A stretch of DNA of 64,000 nucleotides from Dyella sp. AtDHG13 (GTDB taxonomy: Bacteria; Pseudomonadota; Gammaproteobacteria; Xanthomonadales; Rhodanobacteraceae). The DNA lies in the NCBI RefSeq assembly GCF_003201105.1, contig NZ_QICJ01000003.1, positions 62,001-126,000 on the forward strand. The letters run 5' to 3'. The notes below the pieces were generated by a model. It worked only from the letters and a program-made list of their open reading frames with translations, was not told where the DNA came from and did not search any database. Of the stretch, positions 26,060 through 35,421 are shown piece after piece. The translations under genes and the position numbers were made by a program. Within the stretch, counting starts at the first letter, position 1. Each line of letters starts with the position of its first letter.

Positions 26060-26785
26060 TGAGTTTCTCCCTGGTACGCGAATAGTCATTTGGTTTTTCG
26101 GCCGCGAACGATGTCGTGGCCGGCGACAGACAACAACTCACCTACACGCCGGCAACCGGAGGGTTGCAGCGATGCTCTTGCGGTCTCTATTTGCCCCTGC
26201 TGCAAGGCGAAGGGCGGCGATCACATCCCCATCACGAGTGTCTGAAAATCACAAGGATCACAAGCACTCTGCAGCGTTTGGTAACTCATACGTCATGCAC
26301 TTGCAAATCGAAAAAAAGTGCGTCGCTGCATGTAAGGAGTTCGACAGATTGGCTTGCATCGACAAAAGCGATGCGAGGCATTGAGTACAAAGAAAATCTC
26401 ACCGTGCTTCTGTCGTTGCGCGGTTCGTTGCGCACAAGGCCGATCGCAAAAAGGCACGAGCGTGAAAATCGTCATCACGGCGGTCGAATGCAAGCTTCGA
26501 TCGCGATGGTCGTCGAGTTCAAAAAGTGCCTGAAAATAGGCATTTTCGATGCCGTCGAAATATCTGTGATGCACTTCGCAATTCATGCGCGCAGCGCGCT
26601 GAAGTTGTGACCGCTTCGTGAAGTTTCTCAATGGATGCGCGACCGCTGAAACGCGTTGCGATCATGGCTGATCGATGCGGTGTCGATGGCGCGTCGTGCG
26701 TGGCGCCCATTCGCGATTTTGCAGCGCCGCTCGCGTTGCGGCGCTGCGCGCGAAGGGGAGCGTGTCTCTCCGCTGCCCGGCTACA
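26060..26785. other. 726-bp gene-free, lower-GC region
   Basis: This stretch is visibly richer in A and T than its neighbours (for example GAAAAAAAGTGCG and TTCAAAAAGTGCCTGAAAATAGG). Short frames on both strands lack ribosome sites and protein-like composition. A TGCCTGAAAATAGGCA hairpin near 26527 and a GCAGCGCCG/CGGCGCTGC hairpin near 26719-26748 are present. It probably contains the promoter of the leftward secreted gene; nothing else can be named. Confidence 0.5.
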
Positions 26786-27469
26786 TCACTTGCTGTCCGC
26801 GTCCAGTGCTTCCTTGATCGGCGCCGAAGCAGCCTTCAGGTACTCGATGGTTCCCTTCGCGCTGGTGATCATCTGCTGCGACACGCTGAGGAATTCCAGG
26901 GGATCGATGTCCTTGCCCAGCTTGACGCGCGTCTGCAGGTCGACCATGCGCGGCGCATTCAGCGCGACGGTGGCGTTGTGGGTGGTCCAGCTCGCCGCGT
27001 CGCGCAGGGCGGCATAGGCGATGGCGTAACGGTGCAGTTGCTGCGAGTCGATCCAGGTGGCCGACTGGTTGGCGACCGCGACGTCCCATGCTTCGTTGTT
27101 GAATGCCGGCCAGTTGATGGCGAGTGCGAAGCTCTTGCTCCGTTCGCGGATGTGCTGGTTGATTTCCGCATCCGGCAGGCCCTTGCGCACGTCGTCGCTG
27201 ATGGCCGCGTCCAGCGCGATCAGGGGATCGAGCTTCTTCTGGTTCAGATCAATGGTGGCCTGGATGTCGTGCAGCGTATTGGCCAGCTCCGTACGGATCT
27301 GCGCACTGGCGTACTCCGCGGCATGCTTGTGGTGCACGTGCTCGATCCACTGCTCCAGCCCGAGCGCCGTCAGGATGCTGAGCACGATCATCAGGTAATG
27401 CTGCAGGAACTCGCGCAGCGAATGCATCTTCAGCTTGGGTACTTCGAAATGCATGAGCGGTTCATCCAT
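26786..27469 (-). CDS. Single-pass membrane protein, unknown
   Basis: A 227-residue protein with one membrane helix near the N-terminus (about residues 23-42, QHYLMIVLSILTALGLEQWI), then a long helical, polar domain likely outside the cytoplasm. No known domain is recognised. It is the last gene of a leftward set with the TPR-sulfotransferase (22 bp upstream) and the TonB-dependent receptor, so it may belong to the same uptake or modification process. Confidence 0.72.
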   Translation of the reverse strand: MDEPLMHFEVPKLKMHSLREFLQHYLMIVLSILTALGLEQWIEHVHHKHAAEYASAQIRTELANTLHDIQATIDLNQKKLDPLIALDAAISDDVRKGLPDAEINQHIRERSKSFALAINWPAFNNEAWDVAVANQSATWIDSQQLHRYAIAYAALRDAASWTTHNATVALNAPRMVDLQTRVKLGKDIDPLEFLSVSQQMITSAKGTIEYLKAASAPIKEALDADSK

Positions 27470-27491
27470 GGAGGTGGGAAAGTGCAGGGTG

Positions 27492-29363
27492 TTATTCGTC
27501 GTAGCCGAGCCGGGCCATCATCGGTCGAAGCAGGGGTAGCACGGGTTCGAACTTCTCGCGATAGGCATGCCATCGGTTCACCGCCTTGCGATGAATACCT
27601 TCAGTAACCTGCGCATAGCTCGGTGTGCTGATGTAACCCTTGGCCCGCGCATGCTCGGCGAAGCGAGCCATGGGCGACGTGTCATCCACATCGAGGAACT
27701 GGCCAAGTCGCGCGACATGCTCATCGAAGCGGCTGACCACCGACTCGTAACGCCACTCCAGCACGCGCGGCGCGAATACCTCGACCTGCCTGTACCAGTG
27801 CTCGAAGGCCTGTACGTAACCTTCAGCAAGCCGTTGCAGCGATGAGCAGAGCACCATGAAAGGCGGTGAGCGGAAGGGGAGCATGTAGCAACTGAGCAGC
27901 ACGTCGCAGGGATGGCGCAGGCACAGGATGATGCGCGCTTCCGGGAACAGGCGCGCGATCATGGGTAGGCACAGCATGTTGAGCGGGTTCTTGTCGACGA
28001 GGCGACGCTGGCCGAGATCGGGAACGACCCTGTTGGCCATGCCAGCGTAGATCGCGCGCAGCTGATCCGCCTCGGGCTGCGTCATGCCGGCCAGATCGCC
28101 GGGATAGGACTGGCCAGCGGCCTGCATGCGGTCGATCAGCTCATAGACGAAGCCACGTTCGTCCATGGAGCGAAAATCCGGATGCGAGTCGAGCATCTGC
28201 TCCAGCAGCGTGGTGCCGGAGCGCGGAAAGCCCACCACGAAAACCGGGCTCTGCGCGCTGGTGGGAGCCGATAGCGTCGTCCAGCGATCGTGCTCGAGGT
28301 GACTGACATCATGCACCGACATGGCCAGGGGGCGGCTGCCCTTGACCGTGAGTTCCGGGACGAGCTGCCTGGCGATGTCCCACTGGACGGCGTGGGCCAG
28401 TTCGGCAGCCTCCCAGGCTTGCTGGTGGCGCCCTTGCTTGCTCCTTGATCCGGCTAGCCCGAAGGCGGCCGTAGCGCGTTCGTCGGATGTATGGCTGCGT
28501 GCGAGCAGGCGCTCGTACAGATCGGCGGCGACGTCCGCGTGGCCGCGCCGCAACGCAATGGCCGCGCGCGCCTGCCAGAGGGCGGCGGTGAGTGCGGCGT
28601 CGTGTTCGCGGGTGGACTCCAGCACGTCGCGCGGCAACCGATCCAGCTCCGCCTGCGCGCGTTCGATCTGGTTGCTGCGTTCGTAGATGGCCGCGCGCAA
28701 GGCGGCGATGCGCCAGGACATGACTTGCGCGTCCTGGCCTTCCGGCATCACAGCCTCCGACAGCACGCGGAACGCGTTGTCATGGCTTCCCTGGGCGGAC
28801 AGCATCGTTGCCAGCAGTAGCGCCTGCTCGGCGGGTTGAGGGGGCCATGCCTCCACGCCGGCAAGCATGGCTTCCTCGCCCTGATTGTCGCCACAGCGAT
28901 GACAGGCGTAAGCCGCCTGCAGGCGCGCATCGACAAAGCCCGGGACAAGCTGCACGGCATCGAGCAGGGCCTGGCGTGCCTGCAGCCAGTGCTGCTGCTG
29001 GGCATATAGCAGCCCGAGGTTGTAGTGGATCTGCGTCTCCTGTGGCGCCAGTGCCAGCGCTTGCAGCAGGGCATGTTCGGCGGTGTCGAGATCGCCAAGT
29101 TGGCGCGCTACGACCGAGAGGTTGTTCCAGTACTCCGGAAGGTGCGGGTTGCGTCGCACCAGCCACTGGAAGGTACCCAGGGCTTCAGGGAGAAGATTGC
29201 TCGATTGCTGCGCGGCGCCCAGCACAAGCAGTGCCGTTTCGTCACCGTCTTCGGTGGTGCACAGCGGCTCGCCCAGGGTCAGTACGGTAGCAAGATCGCC
29301 GCGATGGTAGGCGGCCAGCATGCGGGCGGCGAGATCGTTGGTGGATGGCGAATGCTCCGTCAT
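27492..29363 (-). CDS. TPR-repeat sulfotransferase family protein
   Basis: A 623-residue two-part protein. The first 330 residues are tetratricopeptide-type helices (for example PEYWNNLSVVARQLGDLDTA, THYNLGLLYAQQQHW-like units). The C-terminal part is a sulfotransferase whose PAPS 5'-phosphate loop is VGFPRSGTTLLEQMLDSHP, with the later 3'-phosphate region (ARIILCLRHPCDVLLSCYM). Such enzymes move sulfate from PAPS to a hydroxyl or amine; TPRs suggest a protein partner or peptide substrate. It lies between a TonB-dependent receptor and a small membrane protein, all leftward. Confidence 0.88.
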   Translation of the reverse strand: MTEHSPSTNDLAARMLAAYHRGDLATVLTLGEPLCTTEDGDETALLVLGAAQQSSNLLPEALGTFQWLVRRNPHLPEYWNNLSVVARQLGDLDTAEHALLQALALAPQETQIHYNLGLLYAQQQHWLQARQALLDAVQLVPGFVDARLQAAYACHRCGDNQGEEAMLAGVEAWPPQPAEQALLLATMLSAQGSHDNAFRVLSEAVMPEGQDAQVMSWRIAALRAAIYERSNQIERAQAELDRLPRDVLESTREHDAALTAALWQARAAIALRRGHADVAADLYERLLARSHTSDERATAAFGLAGSRSKQGRHQQAWEAAELAHAVQWDIARQLVPELTVKGSRPLAMSVHDVSHLEHDRWTTLSAPTSAQSPVFVVGFPRSGTTLLEQMLDSHPDFRSMDERGFVYELIDRMQAAGQSYPGDLAGMTQPEADQLRAIYAGMANRVVPDLGQRRLVDKNPLNMLCLPMIARLFPEARIILCLRHPCDVLLSCYMLPFRSPPFMVLCSSLQRLAEGYVQAFEHWYRQVEVFAPRVLEWRYESVVSRFDEHVARLGQFLDVDDTSPMARFAEHARAKGYISTPSYAQVTEGIHRKAVNRWHAYREKFEPVLPLLRPMMARLGYDE

Positions 29364-29385
29364 CCGTGAATCCTAACAGCGAGAG

Positions 29386-29412
29386 GGCCGCGACGGATTC
29401 GTCGCGGCCCCC
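29386..29412. terminator. Hairpin between receptor and sulfotransferase genes
   Basis: GGGCCGCGACG and CGTCGCGGCCC form an 11-bp perfect stem with a 4-5-base loop, in the 68-bp gap. No T run follows on the minus strand, so it may attenuate or stabilise rather than fully terminate. Confidence 0.5.
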
Positions 29413-29431
29413 GCGCCTTGTTGCGGTCAGG

Positions 29432-32353
29432 TCAGAACTTGACCGTGGCGCGAGCCCAGTAGTAACGGCCCATGACATCGTACGTAGCGGTATCGACGTT
29501 GTAGTTCGAACCGTTCTGATAGCTCAGCGGCGGAATCTTGTTGCTGAGGTTGTCGATGCCCAGGTCGAAGCGGGTGTGGATCTTCGACCACTCGTAACCG
29601 GCCTGGATGGAGTGGTACAGCACGGACGCCATCGGTGCGGTGGCGCCGGTGTCCAGGTTGGCGTTGAGGTTGCTCACACGACTGATGAAGCGCGACTGCC
29701 ACTGGGCGCTCCACGGACCCAGTGCCCAATTGAGCGTGAACGTGCCACGGAACCGGGGGATGTTGCCGAACTGCAGGCCATACGTGCCGGCATAGTTGAT
29801 CGTTTCAGCACCCGGCTGGCCGGGGCTGGCATCGTTCTTGTACGTCGAAACGTAGGTGCTGTTCAGGCCCGCCTTGAAGTTACCCGGGTCCACGCTGCCG
29901 ATGTCAAAGTGCGGGATGGCGTAGTTCAGGGTGAAGTCGATGCCACTCGTGCTCAGGTTGCCCAGGTTCACTACCGGCGTATTGATGTAGTTGACGGCGC
30001 CGGCAAGCTTGTTGGTCTGGTCGTAGCGGTTGATGTACGAGCAGTAAGGACTGTTGTTGTTGTTGAAGCAGGCGTTCACCACCGTTTGCGCCTGGATCGG
30101 TGTCAGCGTGTCGGTGAGGTAGATGTGCCAGAAGTCCAGGCTGCTCGACAAGCCCTCCAGCCAACTGGGCGAATAGACCAAGCCGATATCGATGGACTTG
30201 CCCTGTTCCGGCTTCAGCTTGCTGCCAATGGCAGCGGCACCGGAGTAGTACGCGGTGACCTGGCCGATCGGGTTGCCGCTCCAGTTCTGAGGCACGTTCT
30301 GACACGCCGCGGCATGTTGGGCCAGCTGCGCCGTGGTCAGGTGCACGCAGGGATCGGTGAGGTTGGGGCCCGCGACCGTGCGGCCGTCGTACAGTTCATC
30401 CATGTTCGGCGCACGGAACACCTGCGAAACCGTGCCGCGCATCAGCAGGTCGGCGATCGGGCGATACTCGATGGCGATCTTGCCGTTGGTCGTGTTGCCC
30501 GAACTGTCATAGTCCGAATAGCGCAGGCCGACGTCGACATTCAGCGAGTAGGCGAACGGCTGTTCGGACAGCAGCGGGATCAGCGTTTCGGCGTAGAGCT
30601 CCTTCACGCTGTCGCTGCCGCCACCGGGCGAGCCGCAGGCTTCGGAAAGCACGACGCAGGTGTTGGTGGTCGGGTCCAGGACCGCGTCGGCGGTCACGTT
30701 GTACGACATCGACGTCTTGCGATACAGCGCACCCACCGAAAGCTGCATGGCGCCCGCGGGCAGATCCCACAGTTCGCCCGACGCGTTCGCCTGCGCCTGC
30801 TTCATGGTGTTGGTGAGGGTGTACTGCGGTGCATCCACGCCCTTGCGCAAAAGCGCCGTCACCGCAGGGTTGGCCTGGTCGAAGATGTTGGCACCGGCAT
30901 CGATGGCGGCCTGGAAGGCCGGCACGTTCACTTCGTTGTAGTTGGTCTGTACACGACGCGTATGGCCGTAGTCGACGCTGGCATCCCAGATCCAGCTGCT
31001 TTGACCGAAGTTGCCACGCAGGCCGGCGTTCACCTGTTCGTTCGTGGTGGTGAACGTGTGCAGGCGGGTGCCCAGGCCTGTGAGGCGGGTGTTGAAGGCG
31101 TAGCCGCTGTCTGCGCCAGGTGCGGCCGGATCGACCAGCGTGCCCTGGCTGAAGGTAACGCCGAACGGGTTGTTCGGGTTGCTGGCCAGCACGTGCCAAC
31201 CGTCGCCCACCCCGGTCGGCGCCGGTGCATCCTGGCCGGCCGAGTTGGTGTGGTTGTAGAACGCCTCACCGAAGAACGTCACGTAGTCGTTGAACTTATA
31301 GTTGCCGAGCACGAAGACGTTGGTGCGTTCCTGCTGCTGCTGAATGTAGTTGTAGGCGTTGTAGTTGTACGTGTCGTTGGCGTTGCTGAAGCAGCGATAG
31401 TTGCTGAGGCTGTTGCCCGTACCGTTGGCCAGCGTCACATAGGCGTTGCCTTGCGAGTTGATCTCGCAACCGCCGGGCGTCCTGTCTCCTGGCGGATTCG
31501 TTGCCGGGACGAGAAGGCGGCCAGTCGGAATGGTGTGCGAACCGGACGGTTGCGGGCCGCCGTTGTACAGGTACAGCTGACGGGCCGAGAAATCGCGACG
31601 TGGCGCGAGCACCGGGTTGTACTTGTTGTAATCGACGCCGGCGACGATGTTGCCCTGGTCGCCAGACGCACCAATGGTGAACTGCGCACCGCGACGCTGA
31701 CCATCGCCGTGGTCCGAGATGCCGTCGTTGACGCTGAGTTCCGCGCCCTTGTAGTCCTTGCGCAGGATGAAGTTGACCACGCCGCCGATGGCGTCGGAGC
31801 CGTAGACCGTGGAAGCGCCTTCCGCCAGCACGTCCACGCGCTCAACCATGTTCTGCGGAATCATGTTGAGGTCGGCGTTGGCGAGGCGCTGGCCGTCCAC
31901 CAGAACCAGCGTGCGGTTGATGCCCAGGCCGCGCAGAGATACGCGTGCCGCGCCGTCGCCGCCTTCCAGCGTGGGGCTCGCGCCGCCGCCGCCGTTGCTG
32001 TTGTTCTGCGTGTTGGTGGCGTTACCCGCGACGCTGGGCAACTGCTGCAGCACGTTGCCGAGGGTGGGACTGCCGTTGTTGGTGATGGCGCTGCGGTCGA
32101 GGGTGACGACCGGGCTGGCCGTTTCGGCGTCCACGCGGCGGATCAGCGAGCCGGTGACGGAGACGGCGGTCAGCGTTTTGGCGCTGGACTGCTTGGGCTG
32201 TTCGGTGGTGCTCTGGCCCTGCGTGTTTTGCGCGCTCGATGCGTCCTTGTTTGTTGTGGCGTCCTGTGCCTGAGCCATGGCGGCCGTGGATGCGATACCG
32301 ACGGAAAGCGCCAGACGTACCGCTATCGACAGACGATTGTAGTTGGACTGCAT
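29432..32353 (-). CDS. TonB-dependent outer-membrane receptor
   Basis: A 973-residue receptor with a signal peptide (1-29, ending AMAQA). A TonB-box-like element (TLTAVSVTGSLIRR) is near 60. The plug domain follows (about 75-190; TLGNVLQQLPSVAG, VSLRGLGINRTLVLVDGQRL, ERVDVLAEGASTVYGSDAIGGVVNF). A long beta-barrel ends in the C-terminal aromatic WARATVKF. It uses TonB energy to import a bulky substrate. Receptors of this large type in Xanthomonadales often take up peptides or glycans, but the ligand is not readable. GGGGAG precedes the start. Confidence 0.93.
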   Translation of the reverse strand: MQSNYNRLSIAVRLALSVGIASTAAMAQAQDATTNKDASSAQNTQGQSTTEQPKQSSAKTLTAVSVTGSLIRRVDAETASPVVTLDRSAITNNGSPTLGNVLQQLPSVAGNATNTQNNSNGGGGASPTLEGGDGAARVSLRGLGINRTLVLVDGQRLANADLNMIPQNMVERVDVLAEGASTVYGSDAIGGVVNFILRKDYKGAELSVNDGISDHGDGQRRGAQFTIGASGDQGNIVAGVDYNKYNPVLAPRRDFSARQLYLYNGGPQPSGSHTIPTGRLLVPATNPPGDRTPGGCEINSQGNAYVTLANGTGNSLSNYRCFSNANDTYNYNAYNYIQQQQERTNVFVLGNYKFNDYVTFFGEAFYNHTNSAGQDAPAPTGVGDGWHVLASNPNNPFGVTFSQGTLVDPAAPGADSGYAFNTRLTGLGTRLHTFTTTNEQVNAGLRGNFGQSSWIWDASVDYGHTRRVQTNYNEVNVPAFQAAIDAGANIFDQANPAVTALLRKGVDAPQYTLTNTMKQAQANASGELWDLPAGAMQLSVGALYRKTSMSYNVTADAVLDPTTNTCVVLSEACGSPGGGSDSVKELYAETLIPLLSEQPFAYSLNVDVGLRYSDYDSSGNTTNGKIAIEYRPIADLLMRGTVSQVFRAPNMDELYDGRTVAGPNLTDPCVHLTTAQLAQHAAACQNVPQNWSGNPIGQVTAYYSGAAAIGSKLKPEQGKSIDIGLVYSPSWLEGLSSSLDFWHIYLTDTLTPIQAQTVVNACFNNNNSPYCSYINRYDQTNKLAGAVNYINTPVVNLGNLSTSGIDFTLNYAIPHFDIGSVDPGNFKAGLNSTYVSTYKNDASPGQPGAETINYAGTYGLQFGNIPRFRGTFTLNWALGPWSAQWQSRFISRVSNLNANLDTGATAPMASVLYHSIQAGYEWSKIHTRFDLGIDNLSNKIPPLSYQNGSNYNVDTATYDVMGRYYWARATVKF

Positions 32354-32379
32354 GGATATCTCCCCGAATTCGTAGGCAA

Positions 32380-32420
32380 AAGAGTCCCCGCTATAGGCGC
32401 CTGGACGTCTATAGGTGTTG
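32380..32420 (-). promoter_or_regulatory. Candidate promoter region of the receptor gene
   Basis: A direct repeat CTATAGGCG / CTATAGGTG (plus-strand reading, about 20 bp apart) lies 40-60 bases upstream of the receptor start. On the minus strand these give TATAG-type elements that could be -10 sequences or a regulator site. Position is the only support. Confidence 0.3.
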
Positions 32421-32523
32421 CACCGCTTGTTGGGTTCCCCGCAGCCACTCTTTCAGGAAATGAAGATCGAGACAAGGGCTCTTTAACAAATTATTTCGTC
32501 GTCGAAAGCTTTCACGCGTGGTT

Positions 32524-33639
32524 TCACTTGAAACCAATGTTGCCGAACAGATCGCTCTGTGCGGCGAAACTGTCTGCTTCGACAAATCCCGCTAGCCCAA
32601 CGCCGACCAAGCGATAGTGGGTTTCCGCTGGTCGATCAACGCGATCGCGCAACGCGCAGGCGATGTCCGCAACTTCCTGCGCCGACTCGGGACGTGACGA
32701 TGGCGTGAAGCTGCGCGTCAGCGAGTGGAAGTCCGAGGTCTTGAGCTTGAGCACGACGGTGCGCGCGAGGCGCGCGTGCGGGCCGGTGGCTTCGCGCTGG
32801 TGAGCCGCCCAGGTCTTTTCCGCCAGCCGGCGGATGTGCGGCTCGAGGTCATCCAGGGTCAGGTCGCTTTCGAAGGTGTCCTCGGCCGACACCTGCAGCG
32901 TCGGGCGATCGGGCTGCACCGGATGCTCATCGATGCCCAGCGACAGTTCGTGCAGGCGGCTGCCCCAGCGGCCGAAGCGGTGTTCCAACTCCGGCGCACC
33001 CAGCCTTCGCAGGTCGGCCACCGTGGCGATGCCGAGTTCCGCCAGCTTCGCCTCCATCACCTTGCCGACGCCAGGCAGGCGGCCGACGGGCAGCGGTGCG
33101 AGAAAGGCTTCCACCTGATGCGGACGCACCACGAACAGGCCGTCGGGCTTGCGCCAGTCCGAGGCGATCTTGGCGAGGAACTTGTTGGGCGCCACGCCAG
33201 CCGAGGCGGTAAGCGATGTTTCCTCGCGAATGGCGGCGCGGATGGCTTCCGCGGTGGCGGTGGCCGATGGCAGCCGGGTGTGCGTGGTGGTGACGTCGAG
33301 ATAAGCCTCGTCCAGCGACAGCGGTTCTATCAGGTCGGTATGGCGGGCGAAGATCTCGCGCACCTGCCGCGACACCGCCTTGTAGCGGCTGAAGTCGGGC
33401 GGCACGAAGATCGCCTGCGGGCACAGCCGTTCCGCGCGCACGGCGGGCATGGCCGAGCGCACGCCGAACTTGCGCGCCTCGTAGCTGGCCGCGCAGACCA
33501 CCGAACGCGCGCCGCGCCAGGCCACCACCACGGGCTTGCCGCGCAACGAGGGGTCGTCGCGCTGCTCCACCGACGCGTAGAACGCGTCCATGTCGACGTG
33601 GATGATCTTGCGAGGCTGGGCTGGCACAGCGGGCGGCAT
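32524..33639 (-). CDS. dinB: DNA polymerase IV
   Basis: A 371-residue Y-family polymerase for translesion synthesis. It shows the catalytic HVDMDAFYASVEQ (D16), SLDEAYLDV, the helix-hairpin-helix LPGVGKVMEAKL, and a C-terminal clamp-binding motif AQSDLF. The length is slightly above E. coli DinB. It is leftward, 170 bp upstream of the TonB-receptor start, and no obvious LexA box was found before it. Confidence 0.95.
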   Translation of the reverse strand: MPPAVPAQPRKIIHVDMDAFYASVEQRDDPSLRGKPVVVAWRGARSVVCAASYEARKFGVRSAMPAVRAERLCPQAIFVPPDFSRYKAVSRQVREIFARHTDLIEPLSLDEAYLDVTTTHTRLPSATATAEAIRAAIREETSLTASAGVAPNKFLAKIASDWRKPDGLFVVRPHQVEAFLAPLPVGRLPGVGKVMEAKLAELGIATVADLRRLGAPELEHRFGRWGSRLHELSLGIDEHPVQPDRPTLQVSAEDTFESDLTLDDLEPHIRRLAEKTWAAHQREATGPHARLARTVVLKLKTSDFHSLTRSFTPSSRPESAQEVADIACALRDRVDRPAETHYRLVGVGLAGFVEADSFAAQSDLFGNIGFK

Positions 33640-33709
33640 GGCGAACGGGGTGCACAGTCAAGCACGAAATGGCGTCGCTGGCGCGGGGCGGGACGACGTG
33701 CCGTAATGC

Positions 33710-33798
33710 CCGTCATTCCCGCGAAGGCGGGAATCCAGTGCCTTTGACTTTTGGGTTCGCCTAAAGTCGCTGGATTCCCGCCTTCGCGGGAATGACGG
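33710..33798. repeat. Dispersed palindromic repeat, family A, copy 3
   Basis: Arms CCGTCATTCCCGCGAAGGCG and the matching inverted CGCCTTCGCGGGAATGACGG each carry an inner hairpin; the spacer (CAGTGCCTTTG...CTAAAGTCGCTGG) matches copy 1. It lies in the gap between dinB and the QEGLA gene. Confidence 0.9.
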
Positions 33799-33852
33799 GG
33801 TTTCTCCGTAGCACTGGTGCACGGGCCGCCACGCGCGCGCTATCAACACCCA

Positions 33853-35178
33853 TCACTGCCACGGCATATGCAAGCTCGCATCGACACGCTGCTCGTCCAG
33901 CTTCACGAAGGTATCGAGATAGAACGTGTCGAGCTTGAAGCGCTGCGCCGCGGTAAAGAACGCCATCAGCGACAGGATGCGCTGCGGATTGCGCGCCCAC
34001 GGCGGCACGTATACCGCGCGTCCGATCAGGCCGTCCTGCAGATAAGGGCTGAGCGTGATCACGTCGGACATGGTCACGCGGCCCGCGAACAGCAGGGGCA
34101 GCATCTCCACGTGGCCCTCCTGCAGCACCTTGCGGATGAACACGTAGATGCCCATCACGCCTTCCAGGTAGGCGCCGTCCTTGGTGAAGCAGATGCGGCC
34201 GCGCGGGTCGCCGCCGCGGAAGATGCGCGCCGCGCTCTGGTAGCTCTCCACTGGCGACTGGCCGGCGTCGAGGAAACCGCGGAACACCTCGATGAAGTCC
34301 GCGCCGTCCAGCGCGCTTTTCACGGCGACCACGCGCAGCGCGATGCGGCGTAGCCGGTTCAGGTCGATCGCGCCGGTGATGATCTCCGAGAACGTCGCCA
34401 GGCCCTCCTGCGCGCGGGTGGTGCGTGGCGCGCCCAGGCCCAGCGATTTGAAATACGGCTGGTGCTTGCCGTTGAGCAGCGTGGCGGTGTGCACGAAGGC
34501 TTCGTGCTCGGTGAGCTGCTCCAGGTCCAGCGCCGAGAACAGCGCGGTCGAACGCAGGTTGATGCTCTTGCTGCCGGCCGTCGCCTTGGACGGCAGGTCC
34601 GGGTCGAGCACCACCTTCACCTCGTCCTTGTCGAAGAACGGGCCCAGCCGTTCGCGCAGGCGCTGGGCGAATTCCTCGGCGGGAATGTCCGCCGGCACGT
34701 GCGGGATGCCTTCGCGGCTGACCAGGTCGTCGCTGATGCGGAGCAGGTCCTTCGCCGCGTCCACGGCGTTGGAGGTCTGCCCCGGGTAGATCGTGTCGGG
34801 TCGCCCGTACAGCGCCGTCGAGCAGCGCGTGAAGGTTTCCGTGCCCACGCCCATCAGCATCTGCGCGGCGGTGAGATAGCTCCAGGCCGTCTTGAACAGC
34901 CAGTCGCCCAGCGGATGGCCGCGGTCGAGCTTGGCCATGATGGCCTTCAGCGCGGCCATTTCGCCGGTGAGGTCGGGGTGGCGCACGGGAGGCTCGGGCA
35001 GTACGGGGTTGCCCTTTTCGTAGGAGGCCATGAAGGTCGCCTCCATCGATTGCGGCCAGTCGATGGCCTTCAGCACGCGGATCTTCTTGCCCACCGCGAC
35101 CAGCTCGCGGTCGCATTGGAGCAGGGGACCAAGGGTCTTGTCGTCCTCGGGGCGGACGACGCTTGCGACGGTGCTCAT
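33853..35178 (-). CDS. QEGLA-motif protein (DUF1704, MATCAP-like putative metallopeptidase)
   Basis: A 441-residue protein of the group annotated as flavohemoglobin expression-modulating QEGLA motif proteins. The naming motif QEGLATFSE is at 257-265. HEAFVH at 225-230 is an H-E-x-x-x-H zinc-binding motif, which with the downstream Glu of QEGLA matches the active site of the eukaryotic DUF1704 tubulin tyrosine carboxypeptidases (MATCAP). It is therefore probably a metallo-carboxypeptidase, target unknown. GGAGG precedes ATG 35178. It is divergent from the APC permease. Confidence 0.85.
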   Translation of the reverse strand: MSTVASVVRPEDDKTLGPLLQCDRELVAVGKKIRVLKAIDWPQSMEATFMASYEKGNPVLPEPPVRHPDLTGEMAALKAIMAKLDRGHPLGDWLFKTAWSYLTAAQMLMGVGTETFTRCSTALYGRPDTIYPGQTSNAVDAAKDLLRISDDLVSREGIPHVPADIPAEEFAQRLRERLGPFFDKDEVKVVLDPDLPSKATAGSKSINLRSTALFSALDLEQLTEHEAFVHTATLLNGKHQPYFKSLGLGAPRTTRAQEGLATFSEIITGAIDLNRLRRIALRVVAVKSALDGADFIEVFRGFLDAGQSPVESYQSAARIFRGGDPRGRICFTKDGAYLEGVMGIYVFIRKVLQEGHVEMLPLLFAGRVTMSDVITLSPYLQDGLIGRAVYVPPWARNPQRILSLMAFFTAAQRFKLDTFYLDTFVKLDEQRVDASLHMPWQ

Positions 35179-35421
35179 GGTGCCTCCGGATGATCTTCAG
35201 CGGGGATGGCGTGAGTGACGCAGGGCGGGACTATGGCTTTGCCTCGGCCGGGCCGGAAGCGAAAAACTACTGATAGCCGTGAGAAATCGTTGTGTGCGGC
35301 CATGGCCTGGCGATCCACGAATCAGCGAGTCGCGGCGCCCCCAACGGACGTCAGTCGTACATCGCGGCGCAGTCCGCTATCTTCGGTGCTCCGCCCACCG
35401 TGCAGGACCTTGCGCCGCCCC

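Noticed and set aside
26116-26710. Frames of 164, 112 and 63 codons on both strands
   Set aside because: Conflicting frames with no ribosome site, no conserved motif and ordinary stop-free length for the region.
29345-32617. Very long open frame (about 1090 codons) antisense to the TonB receptor
   Set aside because: It is the mirror of a high-GC gene with strong third-position bias; the translation is Val/Arg-rich with no domain, while the opposite strand is a full receptor.
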